Source of the DNA: Azophilus sp965221755
GTDB lineage: Bacteria > Pseudomonadota > Gammaproteobacteria > Pseudomonadales > Azotimanducaceae
Length of the DNA stretch: 64,000 nt
Direction: 5' to 3'
Assembly: GCA_965221755.1 (NCBI GenBank)
Contig: OZ244921.1
Span: forward strand, 2,604,001 to 2,668,000
Below are positions 18,905 to 26,767 of the stretch, piece after piece; positions within the stretch are counted from its first letter, which is position 1; every line of letters starts with the position of its first letter. Position numbers and translations under genes: made by a program. A model generated the notes under the pieces. That model saw only the letters and a list, made by a program, of their open reading frames with translations, was not told the origin of the DNA and did not search any database.

Positions 18905-21043
18905 TCAGCGGTTGCGTCCGGGAATGAGCTTAAGAATGTCGCTGGCCGCCTTTGGAATGTTGGCGCCGGGGCCAAAGATCGCGGCCACCCCGGCATCGAG
19001 CAGGAAAGCGTAGTCCTGTTGCGGAATGACCCCGCCGCAAACGACGATGACGTTCTCGTTGCCAAGCGCCTTGAGCGCCTCGATCAACTGCGGCGCCAAG
19101 GTCTTGTGGCCACCCGCCAAGGTGGAGAAGCCGACCACGTGGACGCCCAGGCCGTTGGCGTCGGCGGCGGCTTCAGCGGGCGTTTGAAAGAGCTCGCCGG
19201 CATGGACCTCAAAGCCCAGGTCGCTGAAGGCGTTGCAAATGACCTTGGCGCCCCGGTCGTGGCCGTCCTGGCCGAGCTTGACCACGAGAATGCTCGGCTC
19301 GCGGCCTTCAAACTCCGTGAACGCCTTGACTTCCTCCACCACTCGCTGGTAGTGCCCGCCACCGGCATGCACGCTGCCGTAAACGCCCTTGGTGATCCGG
19401 GTCAGGGCGCGGTGCCGGCCCCAAGTCCGTTCCAGCGCGCTGGACACTTCGCCGACGGTGGCCCGCCGCCGCGCGGCCTCGATGCTCAGTTGAAGCAGGT
19501 TGCCCGTGCCGTCCTCAGCGGCTTGGGTCAGGGCCTCCAAGGCGGCTTGGGTGGTGGCCTCGTCGCGCTTGGCGCGCACCTCGGCCAGCCGCCGAACCTG
19601 CGCCTCGCGCACCTTGGCGTTGTCGATCTCCAAGACGTCAACCTTTGAGTCGTCCGTCTCAAGCTGGTACTTGTTGACGCCGACGATGACCTCCTCGCCC
19701 CGTTCGATGCGGGCTTGGCGGCGGGCGGCGGTCTCCTCGATGCGCTGCTTCGGCATGCCTTCGGCAACGGCCTTGGTCATGCCGCCCATCGCCTCGACCT
19801 CCGCAATGAGCCGGCGCGCCGCCGTGACGATGGAGTCGGTGAGGCTCTCCACGTAGTAGCTGCCGCCCAAGGGGTCCACGGTGCGCGTCACGCCGGACTC
19901 CTCGGCGATGATGATCTGCGTGTTGCGGGCGATGCGCGCCGAGAAGGGCGTCGGCAGGGCGATGGCTTCATCGAAGGCGTTGGTGTGCAGGCTCTGGGTG
20001 CCGCCAAGCACCGCGGCCAGCGCCTCGATGGTGGTGCGCACCACGTTGTTGTAGGGATCTTGCTCCTGCAGCGAGACGCCGGAGGTCTGGCAGTGGGTGC
20101 GCAGCATCGAGGACGCCGGGTTGGCGGGCTTGAACTGCGCCATCAGTTCGGCCCAGAGGATGCGCGCCGCGCGCAGCTTCGCCACCTCCATGAAGAAGTT
20201 CATGCCGATGCAGAAGAAGAACGACAGTCGCGGCGCGAACTGGTCGATCTCGATGCCGGTGGCCAGCGCCGCCCGGACGTACTCCACGCCATCCGCCAAG
20301 GTGAAGGCCACTTCCTGAACCAGGTTGGCGCCGGCCTCCTGCATGTGGTAGCCGGATATGGAGATGGAGTTGAATCGCGGCATGTGCGCCGCGGCGTGGC
20401 CGATGATGTCGGCGACGATGCGCATGCTCTCCTTGGGCGGGTAGATGTAGGTGTTGCGCACCATGAATTCCTTCAGAATGTCGTTCTGAATGGTGCCGGA
20501 CAGCGCCGCCGGCGCGACCCCCTGCTCCTCGGCGGCGACGATGTAGCCGGCCATCACCGGCAGCACGGCACCGTTCATGGTCATGGACACGGACATCCGG
20601 TCCAGCGGAATGCCGTCGAAGAGAATCTTCATGTCCTCGACCGAATCAATGGCCACCCCGGCCTTGCCGACGTCGCCGGCCACCCGCGGATGGTCGGAGT
20701 CGTAGCCCCGGTGGGTCGCCAAGTCGAAGGCCACCGACAATCCCTTTTGCCCGGCGGCCAGGTTGTCCCGATAGAAGCGGTTGGACTCCTCGGCGGTGGA
20801 GAAGCCGGCGTACTGGCGAATGGTCCAGGGCCGGTTGGCGTACATGGTGGCCCGCGGGCCGCGCATGAAGGGGGCCAGGCCCGGCAGGACGTCCACCTGC
20901 TCCAAGCGCTCCAAGTCGGCGCTGGTGTAGAGCGGCTTGATGTCGATGCCTTCCGGGCTGCGCCACGTCAGCTCCTCGACGGGCTTGCCGCGCAGCTCCT
21001 TTGCCGCCAGGGCTTGCCAGCGGCTGTCCTGATGTTCCGCCAT
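18905..21043 (-). CDS. scpA: Methylmalonyl-CoA mutase, single-chain
   Basis: Adenosylcobalamin-dependent rearrangement of R-methylmalonyl-CoA to succinyl-CoA. About 712 residues holding both the catalytic TIM barrel (about 1-560; SVSMTMNGAVLPVMAGYI, RTHCQTSGVSLQEQDPYNN) and the C-terminal B12-binding domain (about 580-712) with the base-off motif DGHDRGAKV. The usual chaperone GTPase MeaB is not in this window. The ATG at 21043 is preferred because AAGGA lies 10 bases upstream; another at 21052 is only 1 base from it. Confidence 0.95.
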   Translation of the reverse strand: MAEHQDSRWQALAAKELRGKPVEELTWRSPEGIDIKPLYTSADLERLEQVDVLPGLAPFMRGPRATMYANRPWTIRQYAGFSTAEESNRFYRDNLAAGQKGLSVAFDLATHRGYDSDHPRVAGDVGKAGVAIDSVEDMKILFDGIPLDRMSVSMTMNGAVLPVMAGYIVAAEEQGVAPAALSGTIQNDILKEFMVRNTYIYPPKESMRIVADIIGHAAAHMPRFNSISISGYHMQEAGANLVQEVAFTLADGVEYVRAALATGIEIDQFAPRLSFFFCIGMNFFMEVAKLRAARILWAELMAQFKPANPASSMLRTHCQTSGVSLQEQDPYNNVVRTTIEALAAVLGGTQSLHTNAFDEAIALPTPFSARIARNTQIIIAEESGVTRTVDPLGGSYYVESLTDSIVTAARRLIAEVEAMGGMTKAVAEGMPKQRIEETAARRQARIERGEEVIVGVNKYQLETDDSKVDVLEIDNAKVREAQVRRLAEVRAKRDEATTQAALEALTQAAEDGTGNLLQLSIEAARRRATVGEVSSALERTWGRHRALTRITKGVYGSVHAGGGHYQRVVEEVKAFTEFEGREPSILVVKLGQDGHDRGAKVICNAFSDLGFEVHAGELFQTPAEAAADANGLGVHVVGFSTLAGGHKTLAPQLIEALKALGNENVIVVCGGVIPQQDYAFLLDAGVAAIFGPGANIPKAASDILKLIPGRNR

Positions 21044-21087
21044 CAAATGCATTTCCTTGAACTACCGGATTCGCCTATGATAAGCGC

Positions 21088-21244
21088 AGTGAGGCGTGAG
21101 GGCTTTATCTCCCTCCAACGGAAATCCTGGTCCGAACGGCTTTTTGCGGGTTTGTCAGGCCCGCCGCCGGGGGTTTCCCGCCATGTCCGCCACATGCGCC
21201 TCATCATGACGCCGCCAAGGGCTTCCTTGGCGGCGTTTCATTTT
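21088..21244 (+). ncRNA. Candidate structured small RNA, divergent from the mutase gene
   Basis: A -10-like TATGAT lies at 21076-21081, with start expected near 21088; I see no good -35. GTGAGGCG (21089-21096) pairs with CGCCTCAT (21197-21204), closing a domain of about 116 nt. Inside are GAGGG...CCCTC (about 21098-21115), GCGGG...CCCGC (about 21147-21165) and a GGG-TTT-CCC. An intrinsic terminator follows at once. It lacks the conserved loops of SRP RNA and cobalamin riboswitches, and I do not recognise it. It could instead be structure in the mutase 5' leader, but the T-rich tail is on the plus strand. Confidence 0.4.
21209..21244 (+). terminator. Intrinsic terminator
   Basis: ACGCCGCCAAGG (21209-21220), loop GCTT, CCTTGGCGGCGT (21225-21236), then TTTCATTTT. 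A perfect 12-bp stem plus T-rich tail reads as a plus-strand terminator with no protein-coding gene upstream of it, which is the main reason to suspect a small RNA. Confidence 0.75.
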
Positions 21245-21274
21245 ACGGCCCGTGCCGCCGGTGACCAAGTGGTG

Positions 21275-21367
21275 GCGCGACCTGACGGTCGCGGATGGAG
21301 TTTCGCTGGCGCGAAACTCCGCGCGCTGTCGCTTAGATCAGATTCCGGTATGTTTCTGAGCCCGCAC
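21275..21367 (-). mobile_element. 93-bp MITE-like element with target duplication
   Basis: Complete copy in minus orientation. AGTGGTG occurs immediately on both sides (21268-21274 and 21368-21374), a 7-bp target-site duplication. On the minus strand the outer end reads GTGCGGGCTCAGAAACATAC, matching the terminal repeat of the IS at 36360-37649. Confidence 0.85.
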
Positions 21368-21427
21368 AGTGGTGACCATGATGGGATCATCCAATTCACG
21401 TTTCCCTCCGCCGTAGGGGCGCCCGCC

Positions 21428-21940
21428 GTGCAGCCAGCGGCAGGGCCGGAGATCGTGCAGCTTGCCTACTTCGTGCCCGACATCAAGCAAGCCGCGCTGC
21501 GCTGGGCCAAGCGCCTGGGCGCCGGGCCGTTCTTCATCGCCGAGCGCATTCCCCTCGACGCAGTGCGGCTGGACGGCGCCCCGGCGGCCCTGGATCACAG
21601 TTCCGCCTACGGCTGGTGGGGGCGCCTCATGGTCGAGCTGGTGCAGCAAAACGGCGACGATCCATCGGTGTTCTCCGATCGCCCCTGGGGCCTGCACCAC
21701 GCCGCCTACTTCGCGCCCCAGCTCCCCGCCGAGCTCGCCCGCCTCGAGGCTCGGGGCTTCCCCGTCCGCATGACGGCGCGGGCGGGTCAGGTGAGGTTCG
21801 CCTTCGCCGATGCCAACCCAAGCCTTGGCCACTACTTGGAGATCTACGAGGATGAACCCGGCCTGCGCCGCTTCTACGCCATGGTCGAGGCGGCGTCCCA
21901 AGATTGGGACGGCAGCGAGCCGCTGCGCTCTTTGGGGTAG
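21428..21940 (+). CDS. Glyoxalase/VOC-superfamily protein
   Basis: 170 residues with two vicinal-oxygen-chelate modules: an N-terminal half around IVQLAYFVPDIKQAALRWAK and a C-terminal half around GLHHAAYFAPQLPAELARLE ending in HYLEIYEDEP. The His and Glu at expected metal positions are visible. Such proteins act as isomerases, dioxygenases or binding proteins; the substrate is unknown. The GTG at 21428 is preceded by AGGGG at 8 bases. The open frame upstream is antisense to the mutase and not coding. Confidence 0.75.
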   Translation: MQPAAGPEIVQLAYFVPDIKQAALRWAKRLGAGPFFIAERIPLDAVRLDGAPAALDHSSAYGWWGRLMVELVQQNGDDPSVFSDRPWGLHHAAYFAPQLPAELARLEARGFPVRMTARAGQVRFAFADANPSLGHYLEIYEDEPGLRRFYAMVEAASQDWDGSEPLRSLG

Positions 21941-22109
21941 CGCTCGGCCAGCCCCTGCGCGTGGCTGGCGCGACCGCCTCGGGCGCCAATTGGCCAGCAG
22001 GATCCGGCTGCTGCCGGTCGGGTTGAGGAGCCTGCGATTTGAGGGATCGTTTCGATTGCGGGATCTTTCCGATGCTCAGGCAGCGAAGCGCTGAACGAAC
22101 GGGACCGGC

Positions 22110-24695
22110 TCAGAGGCTGCCCAGCCTGGCGGCGATTCCGCGCAGCGTGTCCGCCAATCCGGTTCGCCGCTTCGCCGCAATGCCCCTGTCGGCATCGGCC
22201 TCAACCGATGCCGCCAGCGCCTGGAGACGGCCGGCCAGCGCCGAATCGCTGACGCCGCCAGGCAGCGCTGCCGCGGCAAGGTCCAGCGCCGCCTCGAGGT
22301 CCGCCCGGGTTGCCTCATCGAGGCCATTGCCGCGAACCAGTTGGTCGATGTAGGCCCGCGCCACGACCGGTTCGGCCGGCCAGTTGAAGCTTCTTTGCTG
22401 CTGGGGATTGAACGCCCGGCCTTGGTCGGCGAGCGCGGCCGCGGCGATTTCGCTCTCGGTGAGGAAACCGCTCGGCAGCAGCGACAGCACGTCGATGCCG
22501 CGCAGGATCTCGGTGCCGTAAATCCTGCCGTCGTACCAGTACGCGGACCAGTAGCCGCCGAGGGTCAGGTGCTCCGCGTCAACCGGGCCGCGGTCGAAGT
22601 AGGCGATCTCCATCGGCTTGGCCGAGTCCGTGAAGTCGATCACCGAGATGCCGCCTTGGTACCAAGCTTGGACCAGGATGTCGCGCCCCGGCACCGGCAC
22701 CACGGACCCGTTGTGCGCCACGCAGTTCTCCTGCTCGCTCTGCGGCGCCGGCATCTTGAAGTGGCTCCTGAACTCAAGCTTGCCGTCGACGATGTCGTAG
22801 ATCGCGTTGGCGCCCCAATCGAGCGGGTCGTAGGCGCGGCATCGCGGCATCATGCCGCCGCCCCATTCGTCGGTGTACAGCACCTTGGCGCCGTCGTTGC
22901 TGAAGGTTGCGGAGTGCCAGTAGGCAAAGCCCTTATCGACCACCGCATCGATGCGGGCCGGGTTCAGCGGATCGGAAATGTCGAACAGGATTCCGTTGCC
23001 CGCGCAGGCCCCGGCGGCGATGCCGCGGTCTGCGAACACGGTGATGTCGTGGCATTGGTCGGTGGATGAGCTCTCTTGGGTATGGTCGCCGTGATCGCCG
23101 CCGCGCCAAAGGCCGGCCAGCCTGCCGTCCTCAGGGTCCGCGAAAACGGCGGGGCTGTGAACGATGCGCGCCTCGGAGGGGGCTTTGACCGGAATCTCGA
23201 TGACATCGATTCGGAACAGCGCCGTCCGGTAATCGCCGGGGGTGGCGTCGATGCAGCCCGCCAGCTCATCCTCCTTGCGGATCATGGACGTGCCGGAGTT
23301 GTAAACGATGATCCGCTCGGCGTCGGCGGCGACCACCGAGTGGGTGTGCGAGCCGCGGCAGGTCTGGACGGCGCCCACTTGCGCGGGCCGGCTGAGGTCG
23401 CTGATGTCGAAGATGCGAAGTCCCCGGAACCGATCGCCGCTCACGTCCTCCGTGATGCCCTGCAAGCCGCAGTCGAGCCGTCCCCGCGTCTCCTCAACCG
23501 ACATGATGAGCAGGTCGCCGACCACCGAGACATCGCCCTGGCCGCCGGGGCAGACCACGGAACCGACGTGCCGGAGAGAGCCGTGCCGCCCGATGCGGTA
23601 GATGTTGAACCCGTGGTAGCTGCCGACGAACATGAGGTCGTCACGGAAGGCCAAGTCGGTATTGGAGAAGCTCAGCAGCGGCCTGCGCTCCCAGTCCTGC
23701 TCGTCTTTTTCCTTCTCTTTGCCGTCCTTCTCTTTGCCGTCCTTCTCTTTGTCGTCCTTCTCTTTGTCCTGCCGCTCTTCGTCGTCTTTCCGCCCGTCGC
23801 CGGCGTCCGCGGCGTGCTTGGCAACCGCCGCGCTCCCGTCCGCGCCTTCGCGGGCGCTGGAGCCGTCCTCAAGCTCACTCTTCGCGGGCTTCTCTGGCGG
23901 CAGGCTGGCGGGATTCTCCGGATCGAAGAACCCCGGGGGCCTTGGCAGCGAAGTCAGCAGCGCCATGTTCAGCAGCGCCTGCCCGGCGTTTTCGAACCCG
24001 GCCTTGAGGCCGGCGCGCGGGTCGTCCGAAAGCGTGATGAGCAGCGCGTGCATGCGCTCGATCTCGGCAGTCTGATCGTTGGTGACGTCCGTGGTGAACT
24101 CGAACAGCACCGGGTCGTAGGCCGCGCCCGGCCGTTCGAGCAGCTCCTCCACCATCGTTACCGCGCCTTCGTGGTGCGTGATCATCAACCGCAGGAAGAG
24201 CCGGTCGAATTGCGTGCCCTGCGCGGCGGCGAGATCGGCCATCTGCTGGGGCGTGGCCATGCCGGCCATGCGATGGTCGGTGTGCATGGCGGCGTGATCC
24301 GACGGATCCGGGGCTGGCTCGCCGCGCTCGCTGAGCCACTTCTCCATGAACTCGATCTCGTCCCGCTGGGAGAGATTGATGCGGCCCGCCGCATCGATCA
24401 GCTCCGGCCGGTTGGTGCGCTCCGCCGCCAAGGCGGCCATCTGCACGGCCTGCTGGTGGTGCGGAATCATGTCCTGCATGAAACGGACATCGTCGGGAGA
24501 GTAACGGGTGACGGCGACCTCAATCGCCTGCTCGGCCGTCAGCGCTCTCGTCGGTTCCCCCGGCTTGCCCGGCTGAACGATGGGCGCATCGGCCACGGCG
24601 AGCGTTGCCGCCAACAGCAGCGCGGCTGCCGGCACCGAGCGGCGCGGGCGCCGTGCCGGCTTATGCCTGAATCCTGTCAATGAGTCCTCCAACAT
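22110..24695 (-). CDS. Secreted DUF305 and LVIVD-repeat fusion protein
   Basis: 861 residues. A basic N-terminus and hydrophobic segment (AAALLLAATLAVADA, about 25-40) suggest export. A DUF305 four-helix domain (about 55-200) has both His-His pairs, QDMIPHHQQAVQMA and LMITHHEGAVTMV, of the type linked to metal binding. A charged Lys/Asp/Glu linker (about 300-335) is encoded by a tandem repeat near 23704-23790. The C-terminal two thirds is a beta-propeller-like LVIVD region (GLRIFDISDLSRPAQVG, GGISVIDFTDSAKPMEI). The ATG at 24695 has AGGA 8 bases upstream. Likely an envelope or periplasmic metal-related protein; function not established. Confidence 0.8.
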   Translation of the reverse strand: MLEDSLTGFRHKPARRPRRSVPAAALLLAATLAVADAPIVQPGKPGEPTRALTAEQAIEVAVTRYSPDDVRFMQDMIPHHQQAVQMAALAAERTNRPELIDAAGRINLSQRDEIEFMEKWLSERGEPAPDPSDHAAMHTDHRMAGMATPQQMADLAAAQGTQFDRLFLRLMITHHEGAVTMVEELLERPGAAYDPVLFEFTTDVTNDQTAEIERMHALLITLSDDPRAGLKAGFENAGQALLNMALLTSLPRPPGFFDPENPASLPPEKPAKSELEDGSSAREGADGSAAVAKHAADAGDGRKDDEERQDKEKDDKEKDGKEKDGKEKEKDEQDWERRPLLSFSNTDLAFRDDLMFVGSYHGFNIYRIGRHGSLRHVGSVVCPGGQGDVSVVGDLLIMSVEETRGRLDCGLQGITEDVSGDRFRGLRIFDISDLSRPAQVGAVQTCRGSHTHSVVAADAERIIVYNSGTSMIRKEDELAGCIDATPGDYRTALFRIDVIEIPVKAPSEARIVHSPAVFADPEDGRLAGLWRGGDHGDHTQESSSTDQCHDITVFADRGIAAGACAGNGILFDISDPLNPARIDAVVDKGFAYWHSATFSNDGAKVLYTDEWGGGMMPRCRAYDPLDWGANAIYDIVDGKLEFRSHFKMPAPQSEQENCVAHNGSVVPVPGRDILVQAWYQGGISVIDFTDSAKPMEIAYFDRGPVDAEHLTLGGYWSAYWYDGRIYGTEILRGIDVLSLLPSGFLTESEIAAAALADQGRAFNPQQQRSFNWPAEPVVARAYIDQLVRGNGLDEATRADLEAALDLAAAALPGGVSDSALAGRLQALAASVEADADRGIAAKRRTGLADTLRGIAARLGSL

Positions 24696-24852
24696 GATTC
24701 GCATCCTAATCGTCGCGCCCACGTCATCGCCCGGCCGCGCAAGTTCAGGTCCGCGGGCGGCTCCGGCGGCCTGTGCCGCCGGGTCGGGCCGCAAGCGCCC
24801 GGATTGCCCATGCGCAACGTACCACAACAAGGCCGGGAGCTCGATTGGCTGT

Positions 24853-24914
24853 ACCGGCTCAGGACATTTCGGAACTTTTCGCCTGCCGGATCAGGCAGCA
24901 TCCTCGATCCCGAC
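24853..24914 (-). mobile_element. Solo end fragment of the 36.4-kb IS
   Basis: On the minus strand this segment repeats the 3' end of the IS transposase gene and its right terminus (around 37588-37649): about 60 bp with roughly four differences, including GATCGAGGATGCTGCCTGAT and GTCCTGAGCCGG. It abuts a 93-bp MITE copy. It shows the IS was once present, or ended, at this locus. Confidence 0.8.
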
Positions 24915-24915
24915 T

Positions 24916-25007
24916 GTGCGGGTTCAGGAACATACCGGAATCTGATCTAAGCGACGAGCGCGGAGTTTCGCGTCAGCGAAACTCCATCCGCGACCGTCAG
25001 GTCGCGC
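24916..25007 (+). mobile_element. MITE-like element
   Basis: Near-complete copy of the dispersed family in plus orientation: GTGCGGGTTCAGGAACATAC at its start, stem GGAGTTTCGC/GCGAAACTCC, then CGCGACC-GTCA-GGTCGCG. It joins the IS end fragment directly, with no target duplication visible, so the pair may have moved or decayed together. Confidence 0.85.
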
Positions 25008-25075
25008 ACGCATTGGCGTTCCTGTCCAAATTGCAGTAACGTCAAGTTCCGCCCATCACGGAACAAGGTTTTCAC

Positions 25076-25120
25076 ATGAATCAAGCGCTGCGTCCGGCGG
25101 CCGTTCCGCCGGCGGTCTGA
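25076..25120 (+). other. Short upstream reading frame ending in an in-frame TGA
   Basis: An ATG at 25076 has AAGG 7 bases upstream and encodes 14 residues (MNQALRPAAVPPAV) before a TGA at 25118. The frame continues without a stop into the thioredoxin-like gene. A perfect hairpin, CCGGCGG-CCGTT-CCGCCGG (25094-25112), precedes the TGA. It could be a regulatory leader peptide, or part of the protein if the TGA were selenocysteine; the latter is weaker because no clear SECIS-like stem follows. Confidence 0.35.
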
Positions 25121-25132
25121 GGCGTCGCCCCG

Positions 25133-26719
25133 TTGGCCAGGTCCGCGTTGCCCCCATTCCTGCTCAAGGACCAAGCGGGCGGGAAGCACAGCTTTCCCGG
25201 CGCCCGCCCGGCGTTGATTTGCTTCGTCAAGGAGGACTGCCCCACCTGCAATGACGTCATGCCGCTCATCGAGGCGCTGCATCGCCAGTTGGGCGCCGCG
25301 GCGGATTTCCTCGTCGTCGGCCAGACCGCGCAAGGCAATCGCGCGCTCGCCGAGCGGCATGGCCTGACCGTGCCGCTGCTTGATGACGACTCCCTCAAGG
25401 TCTCCTTCGCCTACGATGTGGAGATCGTGCCCACCCTGCACTTGGCGGACGCCAAGGGGCGGTCAACCGCCAAGCTGGCGGGCTTCGCGCGCGCTGAGTG
25501 GCGCGCCGCCGCCGAGGGCTTCGCGCAAGCCTTGCAGCTTGCGCCCCTGGGCTTGGATTGGGGGGACTATCCCGAGTGGCGGCCCGGCTGCGGCTCCCGC
25601 TCCGCCGACCCGCTGATTGCCGACCGGCTGCGGGCGGAGTCCGAGAACAGCCCCCTGCGCGCCCGCCGCATCGAGGTGGGGGCGGGCGAAGACGAGGTTG
25701 AGCTGATGTTCGATCTCGGCTTCAGCGACGGCCTGCCCTTGGTGCCGCCCACCCCCGAACGGGTGCTGCGCATGCTGCGGCGCACCGGGCGCGACGCCCA
25801 GGAGACGGTGGCCACGGTGCCGCCCAACATGGGCGAGGCGACGGTGGAGAAAATCGCCATCAACGCGGTCATGGCCGGCTGCCGACCGGAGTGCCTGCCG
25901 GTGGTCATCGCCTGCCTGGAGGCGGTTTGCACCGACGAATTCAACGTCCACGGCGTCATGACCACCACCATGGGGGCCAGTCCGGTGATCGTCGTCAACG
26001 GCCCGGTGCGCGAGCGCTTGGGCATGAACATGAAACTCGGGGCGCTCGGCCAAGGCTGCCGCGCCAACGCCACCATCGGCCGGGCGCTGCGCCTGGCCAT
26101 CCGCAACATCGGCGGCGCGCGGCCCGGCGGCACGGAGCGCTCCACCTTGGGCAATCCGATGAAGTTCACGATGTGCTTTGCGGAGTGGGAGGAGCGCAAT
26201 CCTTGGACGCCGCTGCACGTGGAGCGGGGCTTCGCCGCCGGGGACTCCGTGGCCACCGCCTTCGCCATGAGCAGCGGCCCCACCCTGATGGTCGATCAGG
26301 ATGCCCGAACCGGCGATCATCTGGCGGGCAGCTTCGGGCTGTGCTTGGACGGCATCTTCCACCCGCGCGCCCACTTCGCCACCGAAGCGCTGCTGGTCAT
26401 CGTCCCGGAGCACGTGGACACCTTCGCCCGCGACGGCTACGGCAAGGCGGACATTCGGGCCCGCATTCAGGCCGTGACGGCGCGCTCCATTGAGGAGCTG
26501 GCCGCGGATGCGGTCTCCGCAGTGGGCTTCAAGCCCGCTGCGGTCGAAGCGATGGATGGGCAGGCGCGGGCCCGCAAGCTGCCCAAGTTCCGCCGCGATG
26601 AGGACATTCACATCGTCGTGGCGGGCGCTGCGGCCGGCAAGTTCTCCGGCGCCTTCCACGGCTGGGTGACCGGCGAGACCGGTTCGATGCCGGTCTCGAA
26701 GATCATTGAGGAACCCTGA
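25133..26719 (+). CDS. Thioredoxin-fold protein with long C-terminal domain, partner of the UGSC selenoprotein
   Basis: 528 residues. The N-terminal thioredoxin-like domain (about 5-130) has a redox motif CPTC in CFVKEDCPTCNDVM and the cis-Pro strand IVPTLHLADAKG. The remainder (about 170-520) is a conserved-looking domain with GFSDGLPLVPPTPERVLRML, AINAVMAGCRPECLPVV and GVMTTTMGASPVIVVNGP, which I associate by memory with proteins encoded next to UGSC-family selenoproteins. The start is uncertain: TTG at 25133 or 25148, or the upstream ATG at 25076 if the TGA between is read. The selenoprotein gene begins 48 bases downstream, so the two are likely one redox unit. Confidence 0.8.
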   Translation: MARSALPPFLLKDQAGGKHSFPGARPALICFVKEDCPTCNDVMPLIEALHRQLGAAADFLVVGQTAQGNRALAERHGLTVPLLDDDSLKVSFAYDVEIVPTLHLADAKGRSTAKLAGFARAEWRAAAEGFAQALQLAPLGLDWGDYPEWRPGCGSRSADPLIADRLRAESENSPLRARRIEVGAGEDEVELMFDLGFSDGLPLVPPTPERVLRMLRRTGRDAQETVATVPPNMGEATVEKIAINAVMAGCRPECLPVVIACLEAVCTDEFNVHGVMTTTMGASPVIVVNGPVRERLGMNMKLGALGQGCRANATIGRALRLAIRNIGGARPGGTERSTLGNPMKFTMCFAEWEERNPWTPLHVERGFAAGDSVATAFAMSSGPTLMVDQDARTGDHLAGSFGLCLDGIFHPRAHFATEALLVIVPEHVDTFARDGYGKADIRARIQAVTARSIEELAADAVSAVGFKPAAVEAMDGQARARKLPKFRRDEDIHIVVAGAAAGKFSGAFHGWVTGETGSMPVSKIIEEP

Positions 26720-26767
26720 GCGGCCTCAACGGAATCAACGCAAAGCCAACGACGGGAGGCAACAGCC

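Noticed and set aside
21088..21244. SRP RNA or a cobalamin riboswitch
   Set aside because: The conserved SRP tetraloop region and the B12-box consensus are both absent; only a generic structured RNA is supported.
19715..21427. Long plus-strand frame antisense to the mutase that runs into the VOC gene
   Set aside because: Only the last 170 codons have a recognisable fold; the rest is antisense shadow and MITE sequence.
25118..25120. Firm call of a second selenocysteine codon
   Set aside because: No motif such as UGSC surrounds it and no hairpin follows at SECIS spacing; kept only as a low-confidence leader feature.
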